This document shows positions 10,648-19,762 of a DNA stretch of 64,000 bases, piece after piece; position 1 is the stretch's first letter; the number at the start of each line of letters is the position of its first letter. Under the pieces are notes generated by a model. The model saw nothing but the letters and a program-made list of their open reading frames with translations, had not been told where the DNA came from and ran no database searches. The DNA lies in contig JAJDAN010000017.1 in NCBI GenBank assembly GCA_029261855.1, positions 62,001-126,000 of the forward strand. The letters run 5' to 3'. The translations under genes were made by a program, and so were the position numbers. The DNA is from Deltaproteobacteria bacterium (GTDB lineage Bacteria; Myxococcota_A; UBA9160; UBA4427).

Positions 10648-13600
10648 GTGAAGCGCACTGTTCTCGCAGCATCCGGGTCGGGTCGGCTTGCGCGTTCGCG
10701 ACGGACCGGACGGGGCCTCTCCGTCGCCATCACTGCGGCGCTCGGCCTCGTCCTGTGCGCGACGGCCGCGGTCGCCGAGGTAGACGATCCCGTAGCGGCG
10801 GAGCGAGCGGTCGAGGCCGAAGCGGCTGCGGAAGAGATCACAGCGCCGTCGGGTGGCATCGCGCCGGGCCGCATCGTGGTGCTCCCCTTCCGCATCCACA
10901 GCGCGCGGCCGCTGGGCCACCTGACCGAGTCCCTGTCCGACCTGCTCGCCGGACGTCTCGACGCCACGGACGACCTGGTGGCCGTGCCCGCCGACGAGGT
11001 AAAGGCCGTGCTGGTCGGCGATCCCAGCGCGGACCTCTCCGACGCGCAGCTTCGCGGCATCGCGGAGCGTCTCGATGCCGTCGCGGTAGTGAGCGGCAGT
11101 CTCACCGAGCTGGCCGGTCGCTTCAGCCTCGACGCCCGGGTGACGCCGCGGGTCGGAAGCCGCAGTCAGACCATCGTCATGACGAGCGCCAGCGAGGAAG
11201 AGCTGATCGGCCGGCTCGACGAGCTCGCCGGTCGGGTGACCTCGACCCTGGCGGGCGTCGCTCCCAGCGTGGTGCTGCGCGTCGAGATCGCAGGCGCCCG
11301 GGACCTCGAGTCCGAGCTCGCCGCGAGCGTCGGCATCCTGCCCGGCGACCTCTACGACCCCGAGCAGGCCCAGGGCGCCCGGGTGCGCGTGCTCGACCAT
11401 CCCGACGTCGCTTCGGTCAGCCTGAATACCGAGCTCACCGCCGAAGGTGTCGTGTTGCGCTTCAACGTCGTGCGCACCGAGATGATCTTCGGCGACGTCG
11501 CCACCCAGGACGAAGGTGAACAGGTCATCGAGATCCGCGTGCGAGGCAACCGCCGCATCGAGGCCGACGCGATCCTGGCGCGCGTCTCGACGCGAACCGG
11601 TCAATCGGTGCGTCCGGGACAGATCTCGTCCGACGTCCAGGAGATCTTCGGCCTCGGCTTCTTCTCGAACGTCGAGGTCTATACCGACTCCACGCCGGAC
11701 GGCATCATCCTCGTCTTCCAGGTCGAGGAGAACCCGGTCATCCGCCAGATCTCGATTTCGGGCAACGACGAGATCGAGAGCGACAAGATCCGCGATGCCC
11801 TCACCCTGACCACGGGTTCCACCCTCGACTACCCGCTGCTGCACGAGAACACCGCCCGCATCGAGGCGCTCTACCGCGCCGAAGGCTTCTATCTCGCCAA
11901 CGTCGGCTTCGAGATCGAGCCCCTGCGCGAGGGCAGCATCGCCATCAACTTCGAGGTGGAAGAAAAGGAGAAGCTTCACCTCGAGGAGGTCATCTTCGAG
12001 GGCAACAAGCACTTCAGCGCGGACGAGCTCAGTGAACACTTCGAGACGTCGACCTGGGTGCCCGTGTGGTCGACGCTCACCAGCTGGTTCACCAAGGCCG
12101 GCACCTATTCCGAGCCGATCTTCATTCGCGACCTCCAGGGCATCGAGAAGATCTACACGGACCACGGCTACCTGCAGGTGGAGGTCGGCGAGCCGCAGGT
12201 CGAGCCCAGCGAAGAAGGGCTCTTCGTCCGCGTCGAGATCAAGGAAGGGCCGCAGTTCAAGGTCGGGCAGCTGGCGGTTTCCGGCGACGCCACCATCGAC
12301 CTGCCGGCCCTGCGCAAGAAGTTGCGCCTGGAAGAGGGCGATGTGTTCAACCGGTCCTACCTGACGGTGGACGTCGAGGGCCTCGAGCGCTTCTACACCG
12401 ACCGAGGGTTCTATTTCGCGCGGGTCACACCGGCCACCAACCTGGACGTCGAGTCCCTGACCGTCGACGTCGACTTCCAGGTCAAGAAGGGACCGCTGTA
12501 CTTCATCCGGCACATCGACATCGCGGGCAACACTCGGACCGTCGACCCGGTGATCCGTCGCGAAATGCGGATGGTCGAAGGCCAGCTGTATTCGGCGCGG
12601 GCCATCCAGCTGTCGAATACCCGGGTGCGTCGCCTGGGGTTCTTCGAGGACGTTGCCTTCGAGCCGAAGCCCACCGAGGATCCGGCGCAGCTCGACATGG
12701 ACGTCTCGGTGGTCGAGCGACCCACGGGCGCGTTCAGCTTCGGCGCCGGCTTCTCTTCCCAGGACAAGTTCGTGTTGTCGGCCTCGCTGAACAACACGAA
12801 TGCCTTTGGTCGCGGCTACGGGGTGAACCTGACGGGCGAGTACGGCGGACGCACCTCTCGCTTCTTCTTGTCGGTGACCGACCCGTACGTGCTCGATACC
12901 GAGTTTTCATTGGGGGTCACTGGCTTCATCACCACCGTTCGCTTCCAGGACTTCGAGCAGGACCAGACCGGGGTCGACTTCACCCTCGGGCACTCCCTGC
13001 GCGAGGACAACACCGCACGCGGCTTCCTGCACTACAGCTACGCCGAGCGGCGGATCAAACAGAACTCGAACGTCAATACGTCGGCCCCCCTGTTCCGCGA
13101 GATCCTGCAGAAGAACGAGACCTCGAGCACCCTGGGTGTGTCGTTCCGCAGCGACACGCGAGACGATCGATTCGCGCCGACCTCGGGCACGAACTACGGC
13201 GCCACCCTCGACTACGCGGGCCTCGGCGGCTTTGCGAACTTCGTGCGCGCCGAGGGTCGCTTCTCCTACTACCTGAAGGCGCCGGACTGGATGTTCGATC
13301 GCTCGGCATTCGTGTGGGCGAACAAGATCGGGTATGCGGTCCCGTTCAACACGGTCGACGACTACAAGCTCGACTTGCCAGGGGTCTCGCCCTGCGACAA
13401 CGAGGACCGCTGCGTCAACGTCGCGGAACTCGACGACATCGACACCGACATCAAGCTGCCGCTTTCCGATCGTTATTTCCTCGGCGGGATCGGATCGTTC
13501 CAGCTGCGCGGCTACAAGTCGCGATCGGTGGGGCCGCGACGACCGATCCTGCGGCGCAACCGGCTGCTAGGCGACGGGCCGCTCTTCTTCCCCGTGGGAA

Positions 13601-14046
13601 CCCAGCTCGAGACCGACGGTCAGGGACGCCTGGTCGCCGTCTGCAACGACGTGCAGAACCCGGACACGCCCAACTTCAACCCCAACCAGGGCAACCAGAA
13701 CGGCAAGTGCAACAGTCTCGGCGACCAGGACATCGACGACTTCGACGACCTCAAGGAAACCGACGTCATCGGCGGCAACAGCTTCATCACGAGCAGCGTC
13801 GAGTACCGTTTCCCCATCTCCCAGGACGCCGGCCTGATGGGCATCCTGTTCTTCGACATGGGCAACGCCTTCTACGAAGGGCAGAACCTGTTCGACGTCA
13901 CGGAGTGGCGCTACGGTTACGGCGGCGGTGTGTTGTGGTTTTCCCCCTTCGGACCGCTTCAAGTCGTTCTGGGCTTCCCCGTCGATCCCCTCGAAGTCGA
14001 GAAGAGCCCCGTGTTCGAGTTCTCCGTCGGCGGCTTCGCCCAGTAA
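10648..14046 (+). CDS. bamA: Outer-membrane assembly factor BamA, enlarged
   Basis: 1132 residues from the GTG at 10648, against about 760-810 for most BamA. Order: a hydrophobic export signal (about 26-45), a domain at about 73-195 resembling FlgO/TolB-N proteins (RIVVLPFRIHSARPLGHLTE), one extra POTRA-like unit (about 208-280), five canonical POTRA units (starts near IRVRGNRRI, ISISGNDEI, VIFEGNKHF, LAVSGDATI, IDIAGNTRT), then a 16-strand-type barrel. The L6 motif is LRGY (VRGF in E. coli) within GSFQLRGYKSRS. The barrel holds a long Asp-rich insertion before this motif and another after it. It inserts outer-membrane proteins. The C-terminus ends FSVGGFAQ rather than with an aromatic residue. 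Confidence 0.94.
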   Translation: MKRTVLAASGSGRLARSRRTGRGLSVAITAALGLVLCATAAVAEVDDPVAAERAVEAEAAAEEITAPSGGIAPGRIVVLPFRIHSARPLGHLTESLSDLLAGRLDATDDLVAVPADEVKAVLVGDPSADLSDAQLRGIAERLDAVAVVSGSLTELAGRFSLDARVTPRVGSRSQTIVMTSASEEELIGRLDELAGRVTSTLAGVAPSVVLRVEIAGARDLESELAASVGILPGDLYDPEQAQGARVRVLDHPDVASVSLNTELTAEGVVLRFNVVRTEMIFGDVATQDEGEQVIEIRVRGNRRIEADAILARVSTRTGQSVRPGQISSDVQEIFGLGFFSNVEVYTDSTPDGIILVFQVEENPVIRQISISGNDEIESDKIRDALTLTTGSTLDYPLLHENTARIEALYRAEGFYLANVGFEIEPLREGSIAINFEVEEKEKLHLEEVIFEGNKHFSADELSEHFETSTWVPVWSTLTSWFTKAGTYSEPIFIRDLQGIEKIYTDHGYLQVEVGEPQVEPSEEGLFVRVEIKEGPQFKVGQLAVSGDATIDLPALRKKLRLEEGDVFNRSYLTVDVEGLERFYTDRGFYFARVTPATNLDVESLTVDVDFQVKKGPLYFIRHIDIAGNTRTVDPVIRREMRMVEGQLYSARAIQLSNTRVRRLGFFEDVAFEPKPTEDPAQLDMDVSVVERPTGAFSFGAGFSSQDKFVLSASLNNTNAFGRGYGVNLTGEYGGRTSRFFLSVTDPYVLDTEFSLGVTGFITTVRFQDFEQDQTGVDFTLGHSLREDNTARGFLHYSYAERRIKQNSNVNTSAPLFREILQKNETSSTLGVSFRSDTRDDRFAPTSGTNYGATLDYAGLGGFANFVRAEGRFSYYLKAPDWMFDRSAFVWANKIGYAVPFNTVDDYKLDLPGVSPCDNEDRCVNVAELDDIDTDIKLPLSDRYFLGGIGSFQLRGYKSRSVGPRRPILRRNRLLGDGPLFFPVGTQLETDGQGRLVAVCNDVQNPDTPNFNPNQGNQNGKCNSLGDQDIDDFDDLKETDVIGGNSFITSSVEYRFPISQDAGLMGILFFDMGNAFYEGQNLFDVTEWRYGYGGGVLWFSPFGPLQVVLGFPVDPLEVEKSPVFEFSVGGFAQ

Positions 14047-14115
14047 CGCCGTCCGCAAGCACCAAGCCCCACATCTTCCTCGAGAAGCCCCGCATCTCGT
14101 CACAGGAGCCATGCC

Positions 14116-14673
14116 ATGCAGTCCCGTTCCCGCTATCCGTCGTCCCGCTACAAGGTCACGAACCGGATCCTCATCGTCGTGGCCGCCGTCGCCCTGATCG
14201 GCTGGGGACTCGGGGCCAAGAAGGACACGATCACCATCGGCGTCGTCGATCTCGATCAGGCCGTCACGTCCACCAACGAGGGCCGGAAGGCGCGCGAGGA
14301 GTTCGACCGCAAGAAGCGCCAGGCCGAGTCGACCTTGATCCCGCTGATGGACCAGTACAAGGAACAGCTCGAGGCATTCGAGGCCAAGAAGTTCGTGCTG
14401 TCGGACGACGCCCGCTTCCAGAAGCAGCTCGACATGGCAGAGCTACAGAATCAGATCGAGAACACCCGCAAGGAGATCACCGGCCAGCTGCAGGTCGACC
14501 GCGAGCGCCTGATCGCGCCGCTCCGCAACAAGCTCGTGAAGATCGTCGAAGAGGTCGGCCGGGAGGAGGGCTTCTCGCTCATCCTCCACCGCGGCGCGCC
14601 CGGTGTCATGTACACCCGGGAATCCCTCGACGTCACCGATCTGATCATCGAGAAGTTCAACAAGCAGGGTTGA
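14116..14673 (+). CDS. skp: OmpH/Skp-family periplasmic chaperone
   Basis: 185 residues. A signal-like hydrophobic segment (about 19-37, ILIVVAAVALIGWGLG) is followed by ITIGVVDLDQAV, the usual first strand of Skp, then long charged helices (about 60-150) and a final strand region (GFSLILHRGAPGVMYT). Skp trimers carry unfolded outer-membrane proteins to BamA, encoded just upstream. AGGAG at 14104-14108, seven bases before the ATG, supports the start. A 69-base gap separates it from bamA; another ATG at 14111 is out of frame. Confidence 0.9.
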   Translation: MQSRSRYPSSRYKVTNRILIVVAAVALIGWGLGAKKDTITIGVVDLDQAVTSTNEGRKAREEFDRKKRQAESTLIPLMDQYKEQLEAFEAKKFVLSDDARFQKQLDMAELQNQIENTRKEITGQLQVDRERLIAPLRNKLVKIVEEVGREEGFSLILHRGAPGVMYTRESLDVTDLIIEKFNKQG

Positions 14674-14678
14674 TCTGC

Positions 14679-15455
14679 GTGGCGCGCATCCATCCCACGG
14701 CGGTCGTGGAGCCGGGCGCCGTCCTCGCCGAGGACGTCGAGGTCGGTCCGTTGGCCTTCGTCGGCCCTCAGGTGGAGCTCGGCTCGGGCGTCTCCATCGG
14801 CGCGCATGCGTCGGTGCTCGGGCGCACGACGATCGGCAGCGGTACCCGCGTCTTCCCGTACGCGTGCCTGGGCGGGGAACCGCAGATCAAGGGCTTCCTG
14901 GGGACGGAGACCCGCCTCGAGATCGGTCGCAACAACGTCATCCGCGAGCACACCAGCATCCACGTGGGCTCGTTGGAAGGCGGCGGCTGCACGCGCATCG
15001 GCGACGACAACTTCATCATGAACGCGGCCCACATCGGCCACGACTGCCAGATCGGATCGCACTGCATCGTGGCGTCGTTCTGTGGTCTGGCGGGGCACGT
15101 CCTCGTGGAGGACCACGCGGTGCTCGGCGCCTACACGGGCGTCCATCAGCACGCCCGGGTCGGTGAGTCCGTGATGTCCGCATCGAACGCCAAGCTGTCC
15201 CAGGACGCACCGCCCTTCTCGATGGTCGCCGGCGATCGCGCGCGTCTCGTCGGTGTGAACCGGGTCGGCATGAAGCGTCGAAACTTCTCCCACGAGGCGA
15301 CCCGTTCGGTGAAGCACGCCTTCCACATCGTCTTCAACTCGAAGCTGCGCCTCGAGGCGGCGCTCGTCCGGGTGCGCGAGGAGCTGGGCGAGTCACCCGA
15401 GGTCACGCGGCTGGTGTGCTTCCTCGAGAGCTCCGAGCGCGGCTTCTGCCGCTAG
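14679..15455 (+). CDS. lpxA: Acyl-ACP--UDP-N-acetylglucosamine O-acyltransferase
   Basis: 258 residues from the GTG at 14679; a TTG at 14670 is a less likely alternative. Left-handed beta-helix hexapeptide repeats fill residues 1-190 (IHPTAVVEPGAVLAEDVEVG and following), with the active-site region NAAHIGHDC containing the catalytic-type histidine. The helical C-terminus is typical of LpxA. It carries out the first acylation of lipid A synthesis in the cytoplasm. In many Gram-negatives lpxD and fabZ lie between skp and lpxA; here lpxA follows skp directly. Confidence 0.93.
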   Translation: MARIHPTAVVEPGAVLAEDVEVGPLAFVGPQVELGSGVSIGAHASVLGRTTIGSGTRVFPYACLGGEPQIKGFLGTETRLEIGRNNVIREHTSIHVGSLEGGGCTRIGDDNFIMNAAHIGHDCQIGSHCIVASFCGLAGHVLVEDHAVLGAYTGVHQHARVGESVMSASNAKLSQDAPPFSMVAGDRARLVGVNRVGMKRRNFSHEATRSVKHAFHIVFNSKLRLEAALVRVREELGESPEVTRLVCFLESSERGFCR

Positions 15456-15469
15456 CCTGCAGTGGACCG

Positions 15470-16369
15470 TTGACCGATCTCGCCCGCTCCGGCCCGCTGG
15501 GCATGATCGCCGGCGACGGCGAGCTGCCCGTGGACATCGCCCGCGCCGCGGCGGCGGCGGGCCGCGAGATCGTGGTCGTGGCCTTCCCCGGCATCACCCG
15601 GCCCGCGATCGAGGGCGTGGCCAGCCAGATCGCCTGGCTGTCGCCGGGGGCGGTGGATGCCGCGTTGCGCTTCCTGGCGGCAAGCGGTGCGCGCGAGGCC
15701 GTGATGGCGGGCAAGGTCTCGAAGCAAGCCCTGGTCGGGGGCCAGCTCGAAGTCGACGACCGTGCGCGCCGGATCCTGTCCAGGCTCACGGACTGGAACG
15801 ACGCCACCCTGCTCACCGCCCTGGCGGGCGAGATCGAGGCCGAGGGCATCGCACTGCTGCCCCAGGCCGAACTCGTGCCGGATTGGGTGGCTCCGGTGGG
15901 TCCACTGGGCGAGGTGAATCCCACCCTCTCTCAATGGGAGCAGATCCGTCTAGGCTGGCCAGTCGCCCGGGCCGTCGCGAGTCTGGACATCGGGCAGACC
16001 CTCGTGGTACACGAGCGGGCCATCGTGGCCGTCGAAGCGATCGAGGGGACCGACGAGGCGATCCGGAGGGCTGGCCGGCTCGTAGGCGCAGGTTCGAGCG
16101 CGCATTCGAGAGAGGGGCTCTGTATCGTGAAGGTGGCTCGTCCCAACCAGGACCCCCGCTTCGACCTTCCGGCCATCGGGGTCCGGACCGTCGCGGTAGC
16201 GGCGGAGGCGGGCGCCGCCGTGATCGCCATCGAAGCCGGGAGCAGCCTCGTGCTCGAACGCCAGAAGGTCGTCGAGTACGCCGATTCAGCCGGAATCGCC
16301 CTCGTGGGCGTGCCCGCCGAAGGCCCGGGCGCCGATTCGGGAAGCAGGCAAGGCGGAGTCCGAGATTGA
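15470..16369 (+). CDS. lpxI: UDP-2,3-diacylglucosamine pyrophosphatase LpxI (DUF1009)
   Basis: 299 residues from the TTG at 15470, which lies just after the lpxA stop and gives the family's usual length (about 280). It opens with LGMIAGDGELPVDIARAA, the N-terminal DUF1009 motif, and the C-terminal half has AREGLCIVK-like sequence (HSREGLCIVKVARPNQD, then RFDLPAIGV). LpxI hydrolyses UDP-2,3-diacylglucosamine to lipid X, replacing LpxH. The ACP-substrate genes around it (lpxA, lpxB) support this. The stop overlaps the next start (TTGA). Confidence 0.92.
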   Translation: MTDLARSGPLGMIAGDGELPVDIARAAAAAGREIVVVAFPGITRPAIEGVASQIAWLSPGAVDAALRFLAASGAREAVMAGKVSKQALVGGQLEVDDRARRILSRLTDWNDATLLTALAGEIEAEGIALLPQAELVPDWVAPVGPLGEVNPTLSQWEQIRLGWPVARAVASLDIGQTLVVHERAIVAVEAIEGTDEAIRRAGRLVGAGSSAHSREGLCIVKVARPNQDPRFDLPAIGVRTVAVAAEAGAAVIAIEAGSSLVLERQKVVEYADSAGIALVGVPAEGPGADSGSRQGGVRD

Positions 16370-17352
16370 ATCCCCTCCAGATCGGAGTCATCGGCGCCGG
16401 GCACATGGGCCGGTTGCATGCAGAGAAGGTCGCCGCCCTGCGCGACGAGGGGGCCGGAATCGAGGTCGCCGGCATCGTGGACATCATCCCGTCCCGCGCC
16501 GAGGAGCTCGCCTCGAAGGTCGGCTCGACCGCCCACACCGACATGCGCGCCTTGTGGGCCGGCGATGACCCCTTCACGTCCGCGAGTTCCCCTCCGGTCG
16601 ACGCCGTGATCGTCGCGGTCCCCACCGAGAGCCACTACGCCGTCGTCAGCGAGGCCCTCCAGGCCGGGCTCGACGTACTGGTCGAGAAGCCCATTGCAGC
16701 GACCCTGCGCGAGGCCGAGAGGCTGCTGGCCCTGGCGGACGCAGGAGACCGGATCCTTCAGGTGGGCCACCTCGAATGGTTCAACTCGGCGCTCGAGAGC
16801 ATCCGCGACCGGATCCGCGAGCCGCGCTTCGTGGAAGCCCACCGCATGGGACCGTTCTCGGACCGGGCGACCGACATCGACATCGTGAGAGACCTGATGA
16901 TCCACGATCTCGACATCCTGCAGCAGATTCTCGGCGAGCAGCCGGACCGCATCGAGGCCGTCGGCATCCCGGTGCTGACGAAGAACGTCGACATCGCCAA
17001 CGCGCGGATCGTGTTTCCCAGCGGCTGCGTGGCGAACCTCACCGCCAGCCGCGTGTCCAACACGCCCCAGCGCAAGCTGCGCTTCTTCCAGCGCGACGGT
17101 TGTGTGGCCATCGACTTCCTGTCCCAGTCGGCGACCGTCTTCCGTCGCCATCAGGCCGCGGGCGAGCCGCCGCAGATCCTGATGGAGGAGATCGAGGTCG
17201 ACCGCACGGACGCGCTGCTGTCGCAGCTGCGAGCCTTCATCCGGGCGGTCCGCACCCGCGAGCGGCCGAAGGTCGATGGGGTCGGCGGACTCGACGCGCT
17301 GCGCACAGCGGTGCGCGTCGTCGATGCCATGCAGCCACTGCTCGAGCCGTGA
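16366..17352 (+). CDS. Gfo/Idh/MocA-family oxidoreductase (GnnA-like) in the lipid A operon
   Basis: 328 residues from a TTG overlapping the lpxI stop. A Rossmann fold begins at once with IGVIGAGHMGRLHAEK; the family motif EKP occurs in VLVEKPIAAT. The C-terminal alpha/beta domain has RDLMIHDLDI. Related enzymes oxidise or rearrange sugars with NAD. In Acidithiobacillus and Leptospira, GnnA oxidises UDP-GlcNAc at C3 before GnnB transaminates it, giving amide-linked lipid A. Position between lpxI and lpxB suggests a UDP-sugar step, but no gnnB lies here, so the substrate is open. Confidence 0.82.
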   Translation: MNPLQIGVIGAGHMGRLHAEKVAALRDEGAGIEVAGIVDIIPSRAEELASKVGSTAHTDMRALWAGDDPFTSASSPPVDAVIVAVPTESHYAVVSEALQAGLDVLVEKPIAATLREAERLLALADAGDRILQVGHLEWFNSALESIRDRIREPRFVEAHRMGPFSDRATDIDIVRDLMIHDLDILQQILGEQPDRIEAVGIPVLTKNVDIANARIVFPSGCVANLTASRVSNTPQRKLRFFQRDGCVAIDFLSQSATVFRRHQAAGEPPQILMEEIEVDRTDALLSQLRAFIRAVRTRERPKVDGVGGLDALRTAVRVVDAMQPLLEP

Positions 17353-17355
17353 GCC

Positions 17356-18528
17356 GTGAAGAAGGTGTTTCTGTCCGCAGGCGACGCCTCGGGCGACCTC
17401 CACGCGGCAGACTTCGCCGCCGTCTTCGCGCGGCGGAACCCGGGTGCTCGGCTCGTCGGCCTGGGAGGTGACGCCATGCGGTCCGCCGGCGTCGAGCTGG
17501 TGGCCCATCAGCGGGACCTGGCCGTCGGTGGCTTACTGGAGCTGGCGGGCGGCTTGCGCGGTGTCGTTCGCAGCTGGTTTGCGGTGACCACCGCGATCGA
17601 GCGCGAGCGTCCTGACCTGGTCGTGCTGGTGGATTCGTCGGGCTTCAACCTGCCCCTGGCCCGCCGCATCAAGCGACGTCAGGCGGTTCCCATCCTGTAC
17701 TACGTGGCGCCCCAGGTCTGGGCCTGGCGCAGCGGGCGCATCCGCAAGCTGGCGGCGCGCGTCGACCGGGCGGCGTTGATCTTTCCGTTCGAGCCCGCGG
17801 TCTACGCCGGAACGGGACTGTCCGCCGAGTTCGTCGGACATCCCCTGATCGATGCCATCCCCGCAGTCGCAGGAGACGCGGCGCGCGCTGGGGCGCGCGA
17901 CCGCTGCGGGCTCGCCGATGCGGCTGGGCCGGTGGTGACCCTGCTGCCCGGCAGTCGGCGCAACGAGATCGCGGCGCATTTGACGGTCCAGCTCGAGACG
18001 GCGCGCACGCTCCAGGCTCGGGTGCCCGAGGTGCAGTTCCTGTTGGCCGTGGCGCCGTCCCTGACGGACGACGTCGGCCGTGGGCTTCGCGAGACGTGCG
18101 AGCGCTGGGCCCGGGACGGGCTGCACCTGCGCTTGTGGACCGAGGGCGCGCGAGACGCCATCTCTGCGGCGGACGTGGTGCTCGCGAAGCCCGGAACCGT
18201 CACCATGGAGTGTGCTTTGCTGGGAAGGCCACTGGTGGTGATGGGGCGTGCGAACCCGCTGACCGCCTGGATCGTCCGGCGGGCGATTCGCGTGCCGTCG
18301 CTCACGATGCCCAATCTGATTGCGGACGAGGATCTCGTGCCCGAATTTCTGCAGGACGAAGCGGTCCCGGAACGCCTGGCGGAAGCGCTTGCCGGGTTGC
18401 TCGCAGGGCCGGCGCGGGACCGGCAGCTCGCCGGCCTCGCGAAGGTGCGGCAGGCACTCGGTCCGCCGGGCGCGGTCGAACGGGCCTGTGGGATCGCGGA
18501 GGAAATGCTTGCGTCCGCTCGCGCATAG
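17356..18528 (+). CDS. lpxB: Lipid-A-disaccharide synthase
   Basis: 390 residues from the GTG at 17356, normal for LpxB (GT19). The first strand reads VFLSAGDASGDLHAADF, and YYVAPQVWAWRSGRIRK plus LLPGSRRNEI are family signatures. The C-terminal part holds LAKPGTVTMECALLGRPLVVMGR. It joins UDP-diacylglucosamine and lipid X. The waaA start lies inside its last codons. Confidence 0.95.
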   Translation: MKKVFLSAGDASGDLHAADFAAVFARRNPGARLVGLGGDAMRSAGVELVAHQRDLAVGGLLELAGGLRGVVRSWFAVTTAIERERPDLVVLVDSSGFNLPLARRIKRRQAVPILYYVAPQVWAWRSGRIRKLAARVDRAALIFPFEPAVYAGTGLSAEFVGHPLIDAIPAVAGDAARAGARDRCGLADAAGPVVTLLPGSRRNEIAAHLTVQLETARTLQARVPEVQFLLAVAPSLTDDVGRGLRETCERWARDGLHLRLWTEGARDAISAADVVLAKPGTVTMECALLGRPLVVMGRANPLTAWIVRRAIRVPSLTMPNLIADEDLVPEFLQDEAVPERLAEALAGLLAGPARDRQLAGLAKVRQALGPPGAVERACGIAEEMLASARA

Positions 18529-19759
18529 TCTGGCCGCCTTGTCGGCGGTGACCGCGGCGCCCCTGCTGCTCGGCGCGATGGCCCTGCGCCGAGACCTGCG
18601 CGTCGGCCTGCGTCAGCGCCTGGGCCTGTTGCGCGAACCCGGCGCCGGTCGGGTCTGGGTGCACGGATCCAGCGTCGGAGAGGCCCTGGCCGCACTGCGC
18701 CTGGTGGATTCCCTGCGCGCCAGCGGTCGTACGGTGTTCGCGTCGGCATCGACGCCGACCGGTCGCCAGATGCTGCGCTCGGCGATGCCCGAGCTGCCGT
18801 CTGCGCTGGCGCCTCTCGACCACCCCTGGTGCGTGGCCTCGGCGATGTCCCGGGTCGAGCCCACGTTGCTGGCGCTGGTGGAGACGGAGCTATGGCCCTC
18901 GTGGATCGCCGCCGCCAAGCGGCGCGGGACCCCGGTGGTCGTCGTTTCCGGGAGGCTGTCCGATCGTTCGTTCCCCCGCTACATGCGATTTCGTCGTCTG
19001 GTGCAGCCGACCCTGCGGCGCATCGACGCCGTCGGTGCGCGCACGGATCTCGATGCCTCGCGCTTCGTGGAGCTCGGCATCCCGGAGTCGCGTGTGGCGG
19101 TGACGGGAGATCTCAAGCTCGAGCCGCCCGAAGGCGTCGCCACTCTGGCGACGGATCTGGTTCGGGCGCTCTCCGAGGTGCCGGTCATCGTCGCGGGCAG
19201 TACGCACCCGGGCGAAGAGGCTCCCGCCCTCGAGGCGCTCGTGGCCTGCGAACGCGAAGGGCTGCGCGCGGCGCTCGTGATCGCCCCGCGGCATCTGCAG
19301 CGCGCCGACCAACTCGAGCGCGAGCTGGCGACCCAGGGTCGCCGGGTTCGTCGCCGAAGTCGCCTGGACGGCGTGCCTCTCGAGAGCGGTGACGTGCTGC
19401 TGCTGGACACCCTGGGCGAGCTCTCCGCGGTGTATGCGGCGGCGTCGGTCGCGTTCGTGGGCGGGACCCTGGTGCCGGTCGGAGGACACAACCTCATCGA
19501 GCCGATCTTCGCGGGCTGCCCCGTCGTCTTCGGTCCCCACGTCCACAATGTGCGAGTGCACGCCGAGTTGGCACTGGGAAGCGGCGCGGGGACGAGGGTC
19601 GAGGGTACGGAGGAGCTCGCCTCCGCGGTGATCGCGGCACTGCGCGCGCCGGACGATCGGAGGGCTCGGGTGCTGGCAGGGCAGGCGGCGCTCGCCGCGC
19701 ATCGGGGCACCGCGGCCCGCACCACCGCGCTGATCGACCGGGTTCTCGCGGGCGGTTGA
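18509..19759 (+). CDS. waaA: 3-deoxy-D-manno-octulosonic acid transferase
   Basis: 416 residues from the TTG at 18509, chosen because GGAGG lies just upstream and the resulting N-terminus is the short membrane anchor usual for WaaA; it overlaps lpxB by 20 bases. Motifs include VWVHGSSVGEALAALRL, a TELWPSWIAAAKRRG segment (WPNL-like) and, near the C-terminus, FVGGTLVPVGGHNLIEPI, the GT30 donor-site signature. It transfers Kdo from CMP-Kdo to lipid IVA at the inner face of the inner membrane. Whether it adds one or two Kdo cannot be told from sequence. Confidence 0.93.
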   Translation: MRPLAHSLAALSAVTAAPLLLGAMALRRDLRVGLRQRLGLLREPGAGRVWVHGSSVGEALAALRLVDSLRASGRTVFASASTPTGRQMLRSAMPELPSALAPLDHPWCVASAMSRVEPTLLALVETELWPSWIAAAKRRGTPVVVVSGRLSDRSFPRYMRFRRLVQPTLRRIDAVGARTDLDASRFVELGIPESRVAVTGDLKLEPPEGVATLATDLVRALSEVPVIVAGSTHPGEEAPALEALVACEREGLRAALVIAPRHLQRADQLERELATQGRRVRRRSRLDGVPLESGDVLLLDTLGELSAVYAAASVAFVGGTLVPVGGHNLIEPIFAGCPVVFGPHVHNVRVHAELALGSGAGTRVEGTEELASAVIAALRAPDDRRARVLAGQAALAAHRGTAARTTALIDRVLAGG

Positions 19760-19762
19760 CGG

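Noticed and set aside
12066-14678. Long plus-strand open frame running into lpxA
   Set aside because: Out-of-frame Arg-rich reading through bamA and skp; only the part from 14679 encodes LpxA.
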